This document shows, piece by piece, positions 49,693 to 56,916 of a stretch of 64,000 nucleotides of DNA (the stretch's first letter is position 1; every line of letters starts with the position of its first letter). The notes under the pieces are model-generated. The model was not told where the DNA came from. It ran no database searches and saw nothing but the letters and a program-made list of their open reading frames with translations. Source of the DNA: J051 sp040289295 (GTDB lineage Bacteria; Armatimonadota; Fimbriimonadia; Fimbriimonadales; ATM1); contig PSLA01000008.1 of assembly GCA_040289295.1 (NCBI GenBank), positions 20,209 through 84,208 on the forward strand, in the 5' to 3' direction. The position numbers and the translations under genes were made by a program.

Positions 49693-50829
49693 TCAGTCCT
49701 CGCGATACGCCCGCTCCAACTGTTCCGCGAGCGTCATTCCGCTGAGTGCGCCGAGGGCGCGTTGCCGCGCTCCTTCCTCCAGAGCGCTCCGGAGCGTTTC
49801 TTCCGACAGTACCCACGCGAGGGCGTCCGCCAGTGCCTCGGGGTCGCGGGGCGGGATGACCAACGCGCTGACCCCGTCCTCGACCATCTCGGGCAGCCCG
49901 CCGACGTTGGTAACGACGCTCGCCCGACCAAACGCGAGCGCAATGGCGAGCACGCCGCTTTGCGTCGCCTCGCTATAAGGCAGCACGACCACGGACGCCA
50001 CGGTGAAGAGCCTCGCAACCTCCTCGTTCGACAGGAAGGTATTGAGCACGCGCACCCTGGGGTCTTGCTCGAAGCGAGAACCGTGGACGGCAAGATCAGG
50101 TCCTCGTCCGGCGATCGTTAGCGTGGCGTAGGGCACGCGGTCGCGCAGCAGTTTCCACGCCTCAGCGAGTGTCCCAAGCCCCTTGTACGCCACCATGCGC
50201 CCGAAGAAAAGGACGGAGCCACGCACTTGCTCGGCGTCGGGCGGCGTGAAGTGGCGATAGAATTCCAGTGCGGGGTGTTGTACGACGGCGAACTTCTCGG
50301 GCGGGAGCTCGGGATGCAAGGCTCGGAGGCGCTCCCGGTTGTAGTTCGCGAGTGCCACCACCCGGTCGGCACGACGTCGGACTGCGTGGATATACCTCTG
50401 CCTCAGCCGCCACAGACGGTGTTCGTCCCCTTGATGCGGCTCTGGGTCATGCACTGTTACTGCGAATCGCGTCTGGCGTGACTTGAGCGCGCGGAGCCAC
50501 GTCCAGACAAGGAACATGTCGGTGCTCTCCTGAACGTGGAAGACGTCCGGCTTGAAGTCTCTCAGGAGGCGTTTGAGGTTTCGGAGCGCGGAGATGTAAT
50601 ACCCTGGAGGTTGCGTCTGGCGCACGCGTGTGTCCGGCTCGATTTCGATTCGCACCCCGGGGTCAATAAGGTCGCGTGCTCGGTCTGGATCAAGCGAACG
50701 GAGCGCGCGACTGGTGGTGAGCAGGCAGACGTCATGCCGCCCGGCCAAGGCATTGACCAGCGGAAGCGAGTAAGGCATGAACCAGTGGGAGGCGTAGAGG
50801 ACTCTCATCGGCGAACCGTGGTGGCGCAT
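49693..50829 (-). CDS. Family 4 glycosyltransferase
   Basis: The 378-residue GT-B-fold enzyme has an N-terminal acceptor domain (VLYASHWFMPYSLPLVNALAGRH, FHVQESTDMFLVW) and a C-terminal nucleotide-sugar domain. The latter shows VLFFGRMVAYKGLGTLAEA, LTIAGRGPDL and VLPYSEATQSGVLAIALAFGRASVVTNVGGLPEMVEDGVSALVIPP, with the E-x7-E region. It probably adds a sugar to a surface glycan or lipid. It is convergent with the membrane/TPR gene and flanked on both sides by family 2 repeats. Confidence 0.9.
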   Translation of the reverse strand: MRHHGSPMRVLYASHWFMPYSLPLVNALAGRHDVCLLTTSRALRSLDPDRARDLIDPGVRIEIEPDTRVRQTQPPGYYISALRNLKRLLRDFKPDVFHVQESTDMFLVWTWLRALKSRQTRFAVTVHDPEPHQGDEHRLWRLRQRYIHAVRRRADRVVALANYNRERLRALHPELPPEKFAVVQHPALEFYRHFTPPDAEQVRGSVLFFGRMVAYKGLGTLAEAWKLLRDRVPYATLTIAGRGPDLAVHGSRFEQDPRVRVLNTFLSNEEVARLFTVASVVVLPYSEATQSGVLAIALAFGRASVVTNVGGLPEMVEDGVSALVIPPRDPEALADALAWVLSEETLRSALEEGARQRALGALSGMTLAEQLERAYRED

Positions 50830-50867
50830 TGTCCCGATTTGAGGAGGCTTACGCTTCCTGGAGTTCC

Positions 50868-50897
50868 AGTGTTCGCGAGCACGCTCACGTTGCCTAA
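50868..50897 (+). repeat. Family 2 repeat, right half
   Basis: GTGTTCGCGAGCACGCTCAC then GTTGCCTAA, a diverged right half 20 bp before a complete copy. Confidence 0.55.
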
Positions 50898-50916
50898 GCG
50901 GTCTGATCGCTTAGAA

Positions 50917-51000
50917 GGAAGGGCGAGCGTCTGGCGAGCCTACAACCAACCCTTCACAAACCGGCCGCTTTGTGTTCGCGAGGGCGTGAAGGCTCCCTGA
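50917..51000 (+). repeat. Family 2 repeat, complete copy
   Basis: The element runs from GGAAGGGCGAGCGTCTGGCG through the ACAACCAACCCTTCACAAAC middle and CGGCCGCTTTGTGTTCGCGA to GGCTCCCTGA. It lies immediately upstream of pafA, whose start codon is 29 bp further on, and so may overlap its promoter. Confidence 0.85.
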
Positions 51001-51029
51001 TGTGCCGCCGAAAAGCGTAGAATGAGAAC

Positions 51030-52481
51030 GTGCCGCCACCAGTGAAGCGCGTGTTTGGCATCGAGACTGAGTTCGGCTGCCTCGTTGAGTCGCCGGACAT
51101 ACCCTCGTATGAGATCGTGGTCGAGCGAGTTAAGGACCACATCTTTCACGGACAGCGCCTTGGCCTGATCGACCGGCACTCGCGCGACGAGGCATTCGAA
51201 CCCGCCTACAGTGGCGGCTTCCTAATCAACGGTGGGCGACTCTACGTGGACGTGGTAGGTAGCCACGAGGAGTACGCCACACCGGAGTGTGCCAACATCT
51301 TCGACCTAATAGCGGCTGACCGCGCGGGCCAGCGTATCCTCGTCCGCGCCTTGCGGGAGCTTGAACTGGACGGCGTCGCGTCGTTCTACAACAACGCAGT
51401 AGATCACTTCGGGGGGCACACCTTTGGCTGCCATGAGAACTACCTTGTTCGCGCCGATGAGCGCTTTTTGCAGGAGTCGGTTCATCGCCTCTATCCATTT
51501 CTCGTTACGCGACAGATCTACGCGGGGGTGGGGCGCGTCGGCGGGCATTTGCTTGACTTCGCCGGCTCCGGCGTAGACGTTCGGGAGGTCGCGCGGCACC
51601 CGATAGATTTCGTGTGGGTAAGCAACGTGTATGGTGTGCGCCCCGACCCGAACGTCCGTTTCCAGCTCAGTCAGCGCTCCGACCATATCATCAAGACCAT
51701 CGCAAGCCGCGTGCGCTTTAACCGAGCGCTCATCAACCCCAAATGGGAGACTCTATTCACTCACGGTGACACGTCGCGCCTACACATGTTGTTCGGAGAG
51801 TCGAACCAGATGGAGTATGCGTTCGCGCTGAAGGTTGGCACGACAGCGCTTGTGCTGGACTTGATTGAAGAAGACCTCGTTCCAGACTGGATGATCCTTG
51901 AAGATCCACTCCACGCCCTGCGCTCCGTCAGTCGGGATACCACTTGGAGATGGCAGGTCACTCTTGCGGACGGTACGACGATTCGAGCCACGGATCTGCA
52001 TCGCGAGTATTTGCAGCGCGCCATACGCTACAAAGGACGTGACGATCAAACCGATTGGGTGCTCCAAAATTGGGAGGAATCCCTGGACCTCCTTGATAAG
52101 GATCCGATGCTCCTTGGCGACAGGTTGGATTGGGTTGCGAAGTACTCGATCGTCGAACAGTACCGTGAGCAGGCGGGGGCGGACTGGTCGGACGACTCAC
52201 TCCATTCCGTTGACCTTGAATACCACAACATTGACCCTAAGAAGAGCCTTTTTCACGCCCTCGATCAGATGGGGAACGCCCGGCACGTTGTGGACGAAAT
52301 GCGCATCGTGGAGGCCATGACCGAACCCCCACAGACGCGCGCGGCGGCACGCGCAAGAATCATTCGCGACCTCCTGAAATCTAACGCCCACAGCTATTGG
52401 GTCGACTGGCATACGATACAGCTGGATCGCGACGTGATCATCGAAATGCCGGACCCACTCGACACGTACGACTATCTTTAG
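51030..52481 (+). CDS. pafA: PafA-like ligase for the UBact/Pup tag
   Basis: PafA-type ligases phosphorylate the C-terminal Glu of the modifier and join it to substrate lysines. The 483-residue, carboxylate-amine-ligase-type protein has VFGIETEFGCL at the N-terminus and NGGRLYVDVVGSHEEYATPEC with the catalytic Asp (Pro of HPEYAT replaced by Glu). FGCHENYLV, RLHMLFGESNQMEYAFALKVGTTALVLDLIE and DWVAKYSIVEQY are also present. The C-terminal YWVDWHTIQLD and PDPLDTYD resemble PafA rather than Dop. The stop overlaps the prcB stop on the other strand by 4 bp. Confidence 0.9.
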   Translation: MPPPVKRVFGIETEFGCLVESPDIPSYEIVVERVKDHIFHGQRLGLIDRHSRDEAFEPAYSGGFLINGGRLYVDVVGSHEEYATPECANIFDLIAADRAGQRILVRALRELELDGVASFYNNAVDHFGGHTFGCHENYLVRADERFLQESVHRLYPFLVTRQIYAGVGRVGGHLLDFAGSGVDVREVARHPIDFVWVSNVYGVRPDPNVRFQLSQRSDHIIKTIASRVRFNRALINPKWETLFTHGDTSRLHMLFGESNQMEYAFALKVGTTALVLDLIEEDLVPDWMILEDPLHALRSVSRDTTWRWQVTLADGTTIRATDLHREYLQRAIRYKGRDDQTDWVLQNWEESLDLLDKDPMLLGDRLDWVAKYSIVEQYREQAGADWSDDSLHSVDLEYHNIDPKKSLFHALDQMGNARHVVDEMRIVEAMTEPPQTRAAARARIIRDLLKSNAHSYWVDWHTIQLDRDVIIEMPDPLDTYDYL

Positions 52482-53236
52482 CGTCCACGTATGCTCTCCT
52501 TAACCGCCGCAGCCACCTGCTCATCGCCGAGCCGTTCGGTGCCGTCGCGCGTTAACACCATAGCGACGGGCAAGACGCGATCAAGGCCACCCGTGGCGGT
52601 GTCGAGAGAAGCGGCGATGTCTAACATCGTGAGAGCCTCCGCCAGCACATCCTTAAGCGGTCGCTGGTCGAAGGGTTTCTTGGTTCGCGACACGTAGTCG
52701 AACACGCCGCGGATTCGCTCCGCGCCCGAACCGGCCGCGCCGAACTCGTCGTTTTGAAATCGCGCGCCGAGCACGTCGTACATGTATATACCGAACTCGT
52801 CCTTTGTTTCGTCGTATGCACTGATGAGCGGGAGAAAGGTACCGACGCCATCAAGGGCGAACTGCAGGTTGCCGCTCAGCGCGCGCGTTACCTCTTGGAG
52901 TTTGCCCTCCAGACTAAGGTCTTGCAGTTGGGTACGCGAGTAGTATTTGAAGGCGTGGCGGAGGTAGCGCGCGATCTCAACGCTCCGAGCGAAAGATCCG
53001 CTGATCGCCATAAGAGTGGAATCGTCAAGCGGGATGATTTTGTCTGCACGGTCGTACATGATGTAGTTCGCCATCGTCGCTCGTCGATCGCCGACGTTTA
53101 AAATACCACCGTCAAACCGCAATGCGAGCACGGTTGTTCCGTGAACGCCATCGACACCCTTTGATGCGGGAACCGGTGCTTGTGTCGGATAGCCGACCAG
53201 TTGTGCGAACGACTGAACGTGCTGGTTGCTCGCCAT
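52478..53236 (-). CDS. prcB: 20S proteasome beta subunit
   Basis: PrcB is the catalytic subunit of the bacterial proteasome. The 252-residue precursor has a 33-residue propeptide ending VHG, cleaved to expose Thr34 as the nucleophile (TTVLALRF). Counted from Thr1, Asp17 and Arg19 (GDRRAT) and Lys33 (RADKII) fall exactly at the catalytic positions. SGSFARSVE and GSGAERIRGVFD follow, and TGGLDRVLPVAMVL resembles the actinobacterial PrcB C-terminal part. It starts 19 bp after the UBact stop in the dop-UBact-prcB run. No prcA is present beside it. Confidence 0.94.
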   Translation of the reverse strand: MASNQHVQSFAQLVGYPTQAPVPASKGVDGVHGTTVLALRFDGGILNVGDRRATMANYIMYDRADKIIPLDDSTLMAISGSFARSVEIARYLRHAFKYYSRTQLQDLSLEGKLQEVTRALSGNLQFALDGVGTFLPLISAYDETKDEFGIYMYDVLGARFQNDEFGAAGSGAERIRGVFDYVSRTKKPFDQRPLKDVLAEALTMLDIAASLDTATGGLDRVLPVAMVLTRDGTERLGDEQVAAAVKESIRGR

Positions 53237-53255
53237 CGCCAGCAGTATAGCCCCC

Positions 53256-53465
53256 CTACTCTCCGCTACGCTGTCGATACTTCCGAGCCTGGTCCGGGTT
53301 CACTTTCCTCAGCCTGCGCAGCAGTTCGTTGTCTTCGCCCGGCTTGGGCACCGAGCGTGGCGCGGGGCCGTCGTCGTCAACGCGCTTGCGGTCGGGCGGT
53401 GGCAGATCCCGCTCTCTTCGTTCAGCCGACGCCGGTGGATTCAGGTTCAAACTCGATAACTTCAT
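53256..53465 (-). CDS. ubact: UBact, Pup-like protein modifier
   Basis: A highly charged 69-residue protein without predicted fold. Its C-terminus NPDQARKYRQRSGE matches the conserved RQRSG(E/Q) ending of UBact, the Pup-like modifier described from Nitrospirae, Armatimonadetes and other phyla. It ends in Glu, so it should be ready for ligation without deamidation. The front half is rich in Arg, Asp and Pro (ERRERDLPPPDRKRVDDD), as expected for a disordered tag. The ATG at 53465 (GTG at 53468 just before) overlaps the 3' end of dop by 44 bp. Position between dop and prcB supports the call. Confidence 0.9.
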   Translation of the reverse strand: MKLSSLNLNPPASAERRERDLPPPDRKRVDDDGPAPRSVPKPGEDNELLRRLRKVNPDQARKYRQRSGE

Positions 53466-54804
53466 CACTATTGAGTACGGCTCGTCGCCAGCCGACGGTT
53501 CGGATTTCGTGCGTCCTTTCCTGGATTAGAGTACCCCGCTGGTGGGCGCGCGTTGTGGTTGGCGGAATGGTGAGGGCGTCAAGCACCCTCGGCTCATCCA
53601 CCAACCGCTGCCCCGCTCCGTCCGCGACGAGCGCCTCGAAGAGGCTCTCCTTAGGATCGAGATTGCTGTACTCTAGGTCCACAGCCTGTAGGTGGGTAAT
53701 ATCGCTAGCGCCTACCTGCTCCAGTATCTGTCGTTTGGCGACCCAGTCCACGCGATCCGCCAACCGGGCAGGATCGTCGGCAAGGTCTGTCACGGCGAGC
53801 CTCCATTCACCAAGCACCCAATCGGTCTCCGCGTCTCGTCCACGGAAGCGGGCTTCGCACGCCGTTAGATAGGCTTCCAACATATCGAGCGGCGTCGTCC
53901 AGGATCCCGTTTCCAGCTCAACTCGCAGCTTGGCGTCTAACCGCTTCGAAACTTCAACGATCGTGCGCGTCGGATTGCGCGGAATCATTCCCGGCGCTTC
54001 GTCCGCCTCGATGAGGTCGAGCACAAGTGCGGTCATTCCAACTTTCATCGCCGTGCACCATTCCATGCGGTTCGCGTCGCCTAGGATTACGTGCAGGCGC
54101 ATCCACCGCGCGGAGTCGGCGTGCGGTTCGTCCCTGGTGTTGAAGATCGGTCGTCGGTAGAGGGTGTCGACGGAAGCGACCTCCTGCAAGAACTCAGCGC
54201 GTTGACTCAGCTGGTATGGCGCCCAATCTCCTGCTTCGCTGCCCACCTTGCCAGCTCCGACGAGCATCTGCCGCACACAAAGAAACGGCATGACGCCCCG
54301 TAGCAGGCGGTCAAACGGTACACCACGATCCACGAGGTAGTTCTCGTGTGTTCCGTAGGATGCGCCGTGGAAATCGGTGTTGTTCTTGTACAGCCTTACG
54401 CGGTTGCCGGTTTCACGCTCGTACGTGCGAGCGGCGGCGAGCACGACGCGTTCGCCGGCGCGATCATGGGCAACTATGTCAAGCAGACGGCGGCACTCGG
54501 GAGTCGCATACTCGGGATGACCGTGGTCGTTGTAGAAGCGCGCGCCGTTGGGGAGGATGCGGTCTACCCTCTCCACGAACACCTGGCGCCCCTCGTCCCA
54601 GCGAGCGTCGGCTGGATCTGTAGCGAGCGCCTCGACCTTAAAGCCACGCAGGTCGTTGCGCGGCGACTCGAAGGCGTAGTCCCAAGCCGTGCAAGCCGGT
54701 CCTTCCAAAGCCGAGACGAGGCGGGCTGCGTCCATCATCTGGTCTGACGGAGTTCTTCCCTCGACCGCCAGTCCGTACTCGGTTTCAATTCCGCACAAGC
54801 GCAC
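53422..54804 (-). CDS. dop: Dop-like depupylase/deamidase for the UBact/Pup tag
   Basis: Dop removes the modifier from substrates and deamidates modifiers ending in Gln. The 460-residue protein opens LCGIETEYGLAVEG, has NGARFYNDHGHPEYATPEC with the DHxHPEY form typical of Dop (PafA has DVGSH), KNNTDFHGASYGTHENYLV, NTRDEPHADSARWMRLHVILGDANRMEW and TDWVLGEWRL. The C-terminal TIPPTTTRAHQRG also fits Dop. It is first of the leftward dop-UBact-prcB run and its end overlaps the UBact frame. Since UBact here ends in Glu, removal rather than deamidation may be its main role (inference). Confidence 0.9.
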   Translation of the reverse strand: MRLCGIETEYGLAVEGRTPSDQMMDAARLVSALEGPACTAWDYAFESPRNDLRGFKVEALATDPADARWDEGRQVFVERVDRILPNGARFYNDHGHPEYATPECRRLLDIVAHDRAGERVVLAAARTYERETGNRVRLYKNNTDFHGASYGTHENYLVDRGVPFDRLLRGVMPFLCVRQMLVGAGKVGSEAGDWAPYQLSQRAEFLQEVASVDTLYRRPIFNTRDEPHADSARWMRLHVILGDANRMEWCTAMKVGMTALVLDLIEADEAPGMIPRNPTRTIVEVSKRLDAKLRVELETGSWTTPLDMLEAYLTACEARFRGRDAETDWVLGEWRLAVTDLADDPARLADRVDWVAKRQILEQVGASDITHLQAVDLEYSNLDPKESLFEALVADGAGQRLVDEPRVLDALTIPPTTTRAHQRGTLIQERTHEIRTVGWRRAVLNSDEVIEFEPESTGVG

Positions 54805-54998
54805 CAGGCGTAGGCTACCTTACTAATCAAGGCCGTGGTACATTCGGCGCATGGTTACCTCGGTCGTGGCGCTTCCTCTGCGTTTCATCTCTCCAGATGC
54901 ACGGGTCGCGCGATTGGGGTACACTCCCCACCTCTCTACCGTTACCGCCCGCCGGGTTGGGAAACGGTTTACCCTAAACTAAACGAGGTGATCTGAAC

Positions 54999-55355
54999 AT
55001 GGCAAGAGTCAAACGCGGCATCATGCGCCACAAGCGGCACAAGAAGGTCCTCGAGCAAGCCGAGGGCTACTACGGGCGCAAGAGCCGGACGTTCAAGAAT
55101 GCGCACGAGCAGGTGATGAAGTCCGGCCAATACGCTTTTCGTGACCGAAGGAATCGAAAGCGGGACTTTCGACGGCTCTGGATTGCTCGAATCTCCGCCG
55201 CCTGCAGGGCGAACGGGATCAAGTATTCGCACTTCATCCACGGGCTGCAAGAATGCGGTGTTGAGGTGGACCGCAAGGTTTTGAGCGAGCTTGCAATCCA
55301 CGACCCCCAGGCGTTCGCGGCGTTGGTTGAGCGCGCCCGTGCCACCACGACTTGA
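54999..55355 (+). CDS. rplT: 50S ribosomal protein L20
   Basis: L20 is needed early in 50S assembly. The 118-residue protein has the usual MARVKRGIMRHKRHKKVLEQAEGYYGRKSRTFKNAHEQV start and IKYSHFIHGLQECGVEVDRKVLSELAIHD. It is preceded by GAGGTGATCT seven bases from the ATG, an excellent Shine-Dalgarno. The usual neighbours infC and rpmI are absent upstream; dop lies there divergently. Confidence 0.97.
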   Translation: MARVKRGIMRHKRHKKVLEQAEGYYGRKSRTFKNAHEQVMKSGQYAFRDRRNRKRDFRRLWIARISAACRANGIKYSHFIHGLQECGVEVDRKVLSELAIHDPQAFAALVERARATTT

Positions 55356-55399
55356 TGGTGGCGCTTCTCTCACTGCCTCGCGACACAGCAGGAGCAAGG

Positions 55400-55891
55400 A
55401 TGGTTTGCTACCGACACCCGAATGAAGAGACCACCCTTCGGTGCAGCAAATGCGACAGACCGATCTGCGTTCGCTGCGCGGTCCTCACGACGGTCGGCTA
55501 CCGATGCCCGGAGTGCGGTCGTGAGTCATCTGCAGTACGGACCGTGCCTGCGCCTCAACTTGCGCTGGGTGCAATTGTCGGCGCGGCAGGCGGGTTTATC
55601 GTTGCTCGGTTTGTGCCCCTATTTTTTCCTCTCCTTACGCTTCTGTTTGCTCCGGTGGCAGGGGGCGCAGTTGCCGCGATTGCCATGGTCGCGATGGGTA
55701 AGCGCGCCAGCGCTCTCGTCGGCGCGCTTGCTGCCGCCGGATTCCTTTTCGGCTCAGTGTGGAGTGCTGTCGCCGCGGGCGCGGCAAACGTCGGAGCGCA
55801 GGGAGCGACGAGCGCCCTCGGCGCGATTGACGTTTGGCGGCTTGCATTCGCTGCGATTGCGGGTGGGGTCGCTTGGTACAGGTTGGCGTGA
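55400..55891 (+). CDS. Zinc-ribbon/B-box membrane protein, function unknown
   Basis: The 163-residue protein has eight Cys/His ligands in the first 40 residues (CYRHP, CSKCDRPICVRC, CPECG), resembling a B-box plus zinc ribbon, then three or four hydrophobic, Ala/Gly-rich segments. ATG 55400 is preceded by GGAG five bases upstream. It lies between rplT and pheS, overlapping the pheS start, and is probably co-transcribed with them. Similar small proteins are seen beside various bacterial genes; no function is known. Confidence 0.75.
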   Translation: MVCYRHPNEETTLRCSKCDRPICVRCAVLTTVGYRCPECGRESSAVRTVPAPQLALGAIVGAAGGFIVARFVPLFFPLLTLLFAPVAGGAVAAIAMVAMGKRASALVGALAAAGFLFGSVWSAVAAGAANVGAQGATSALGAIDVWRLAFAAIAGGVAWYRLA

Positions 55892-56916
55892 TGATGAACC
55901 GAGTCCACGCGCTGATAGTTAGGGCCAAGGAGGAGATCGAGCAGGCGGATGGACTCGACGCCCTGGGGGCGATCGAGAGCCAGTACCTCGGGAAAAGGGG
56001 GGAGTTCAGGGTGCTTTTGCGCACGGTGGGGACTTTGGCGCCGGAGGAACGGCGCACATTCGGCAAGGCGGTGAACGACGCGAAGGAGCAGTTGCAAGCG
56101 CTCCTGGACGAGCGGCGGACGCAGCTGGAGGCTATGGAGGAGAGGCGCGCCGCGGAGCGGGAGCGTGCTGACATCACCATGCCCGGGCGACGATTTAGAG
56201 TGGGGCTTCAGCACCCGATCACGCAGGCGGAAGAACGGATCAAGGCTGCGCTCATCGGTCTCGGTTTCGAATTCTTCGAAGGGCCCGAACTCGAGGAGGC
56301 GAAGTACAACTTCGAGGGCCTCAACTACCCCCCACACCACCCGGCGATGGACGACCAAGATACGTTCTACATTGACGACCATCGCTTGATGCGAACGCAG
56401 TGCACGGCGATCCAAGGACGCGTTTTCGAGCAGAAGCAGCCGCCGCTTCGCGTGTTCACGGTGGGGCGCTGCTACCGAAACGAGGCAGTAGACCGGACGC
56501 ACGGCCACACGTTCCACCAGGTTGACGCGTTTATGGTTGATGAGGGCATCAATATGTCTCACCTGAAGGGCACTCTTCGAGCATTCGCGAGCGCGATGTT
56601 CGGCGCGAACACGCGCGTACGCTTCCGTCCTGACTACTTCCCTTTCGTCGAGCCTGGTGTGGACTATGCGATCTCCTGCCCGTTCTGTGATGGTGCTGGC
56701 TGTGCCGTGTGCAAAGGGACGGCATGGATTGAGCTTGGCGGCGCGGGCTTGATCCATCCGAATATCCTGCGTGCTCACGGCATTGACACGGAGCGGTGGA
56801 CGGGATGGGCGTTCGGCCTTGGCGTCGAGCGCATCCCAATGATGCAGTTCCAGATTGACGACCTGCGCCTGTTCTATGAGAACGATTCGCGATTCTTGGA
56901 GCAGTTCCGAGCATGA
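55891..56916 (+). CDS. pheS: Phenylalanyl-tRNA synthetase alpha subunit
   Basis: PheS is the catalytic subunit charging tRNA-Phe. The 341-residue protein has an N-terminal coiled coil (about 1-85) and class II motifs: HPITQAEERI and GPELEEAKYNFEGLNYPPHHPAMDDQDTFY (motif 1 and pocket), FTVGRCYRNEAVDRTHGHTFHQVD (motif 2), and GWAFGLGVERIPMMQF (motif 3). The CPFCDGAGCAVCKG insert occurs in many bacterial PheS. ATG 55891 or 55894 may serve. It overlaps pheT by 4 bp. Confidence 0.97.
   Translation: MMNRVHALIVRAKEEIEQADGLDALGAIESQYLGKRGEFRVLLRTVGTLAPEERRTFGKAVNDAKEQLQALLDERRTQLEAMEERRAAERERADITMPGRRFRVGLQHPITQAEERIKAALIGLGFEFFEGPELEEAKYNFEGLNYPPHHPAMDDQDTFYIDDHRLMRTQCTAIQGRVFEQKQPPLRVFTVGRCYRNEAVDRTHGHTFHQVDAFMVDEGINMSHLKGTLRAFASAMFGANTRVRFRPDYFPFVEPGVDYAISCPFCDGAGCAVCKGTAWIELGGAGLIHPNILRAHGIDTERWTGWAFGLGVERIPMMQFQIDDLRLFYENDSRFLEQFRA

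Noticed and set aside
53180..53872. 230-codon plus-strand open frame across UBact and dop
   Set aside because: It is a shadow frame, Ser/Arg-rich, opposite two well-supported genes.
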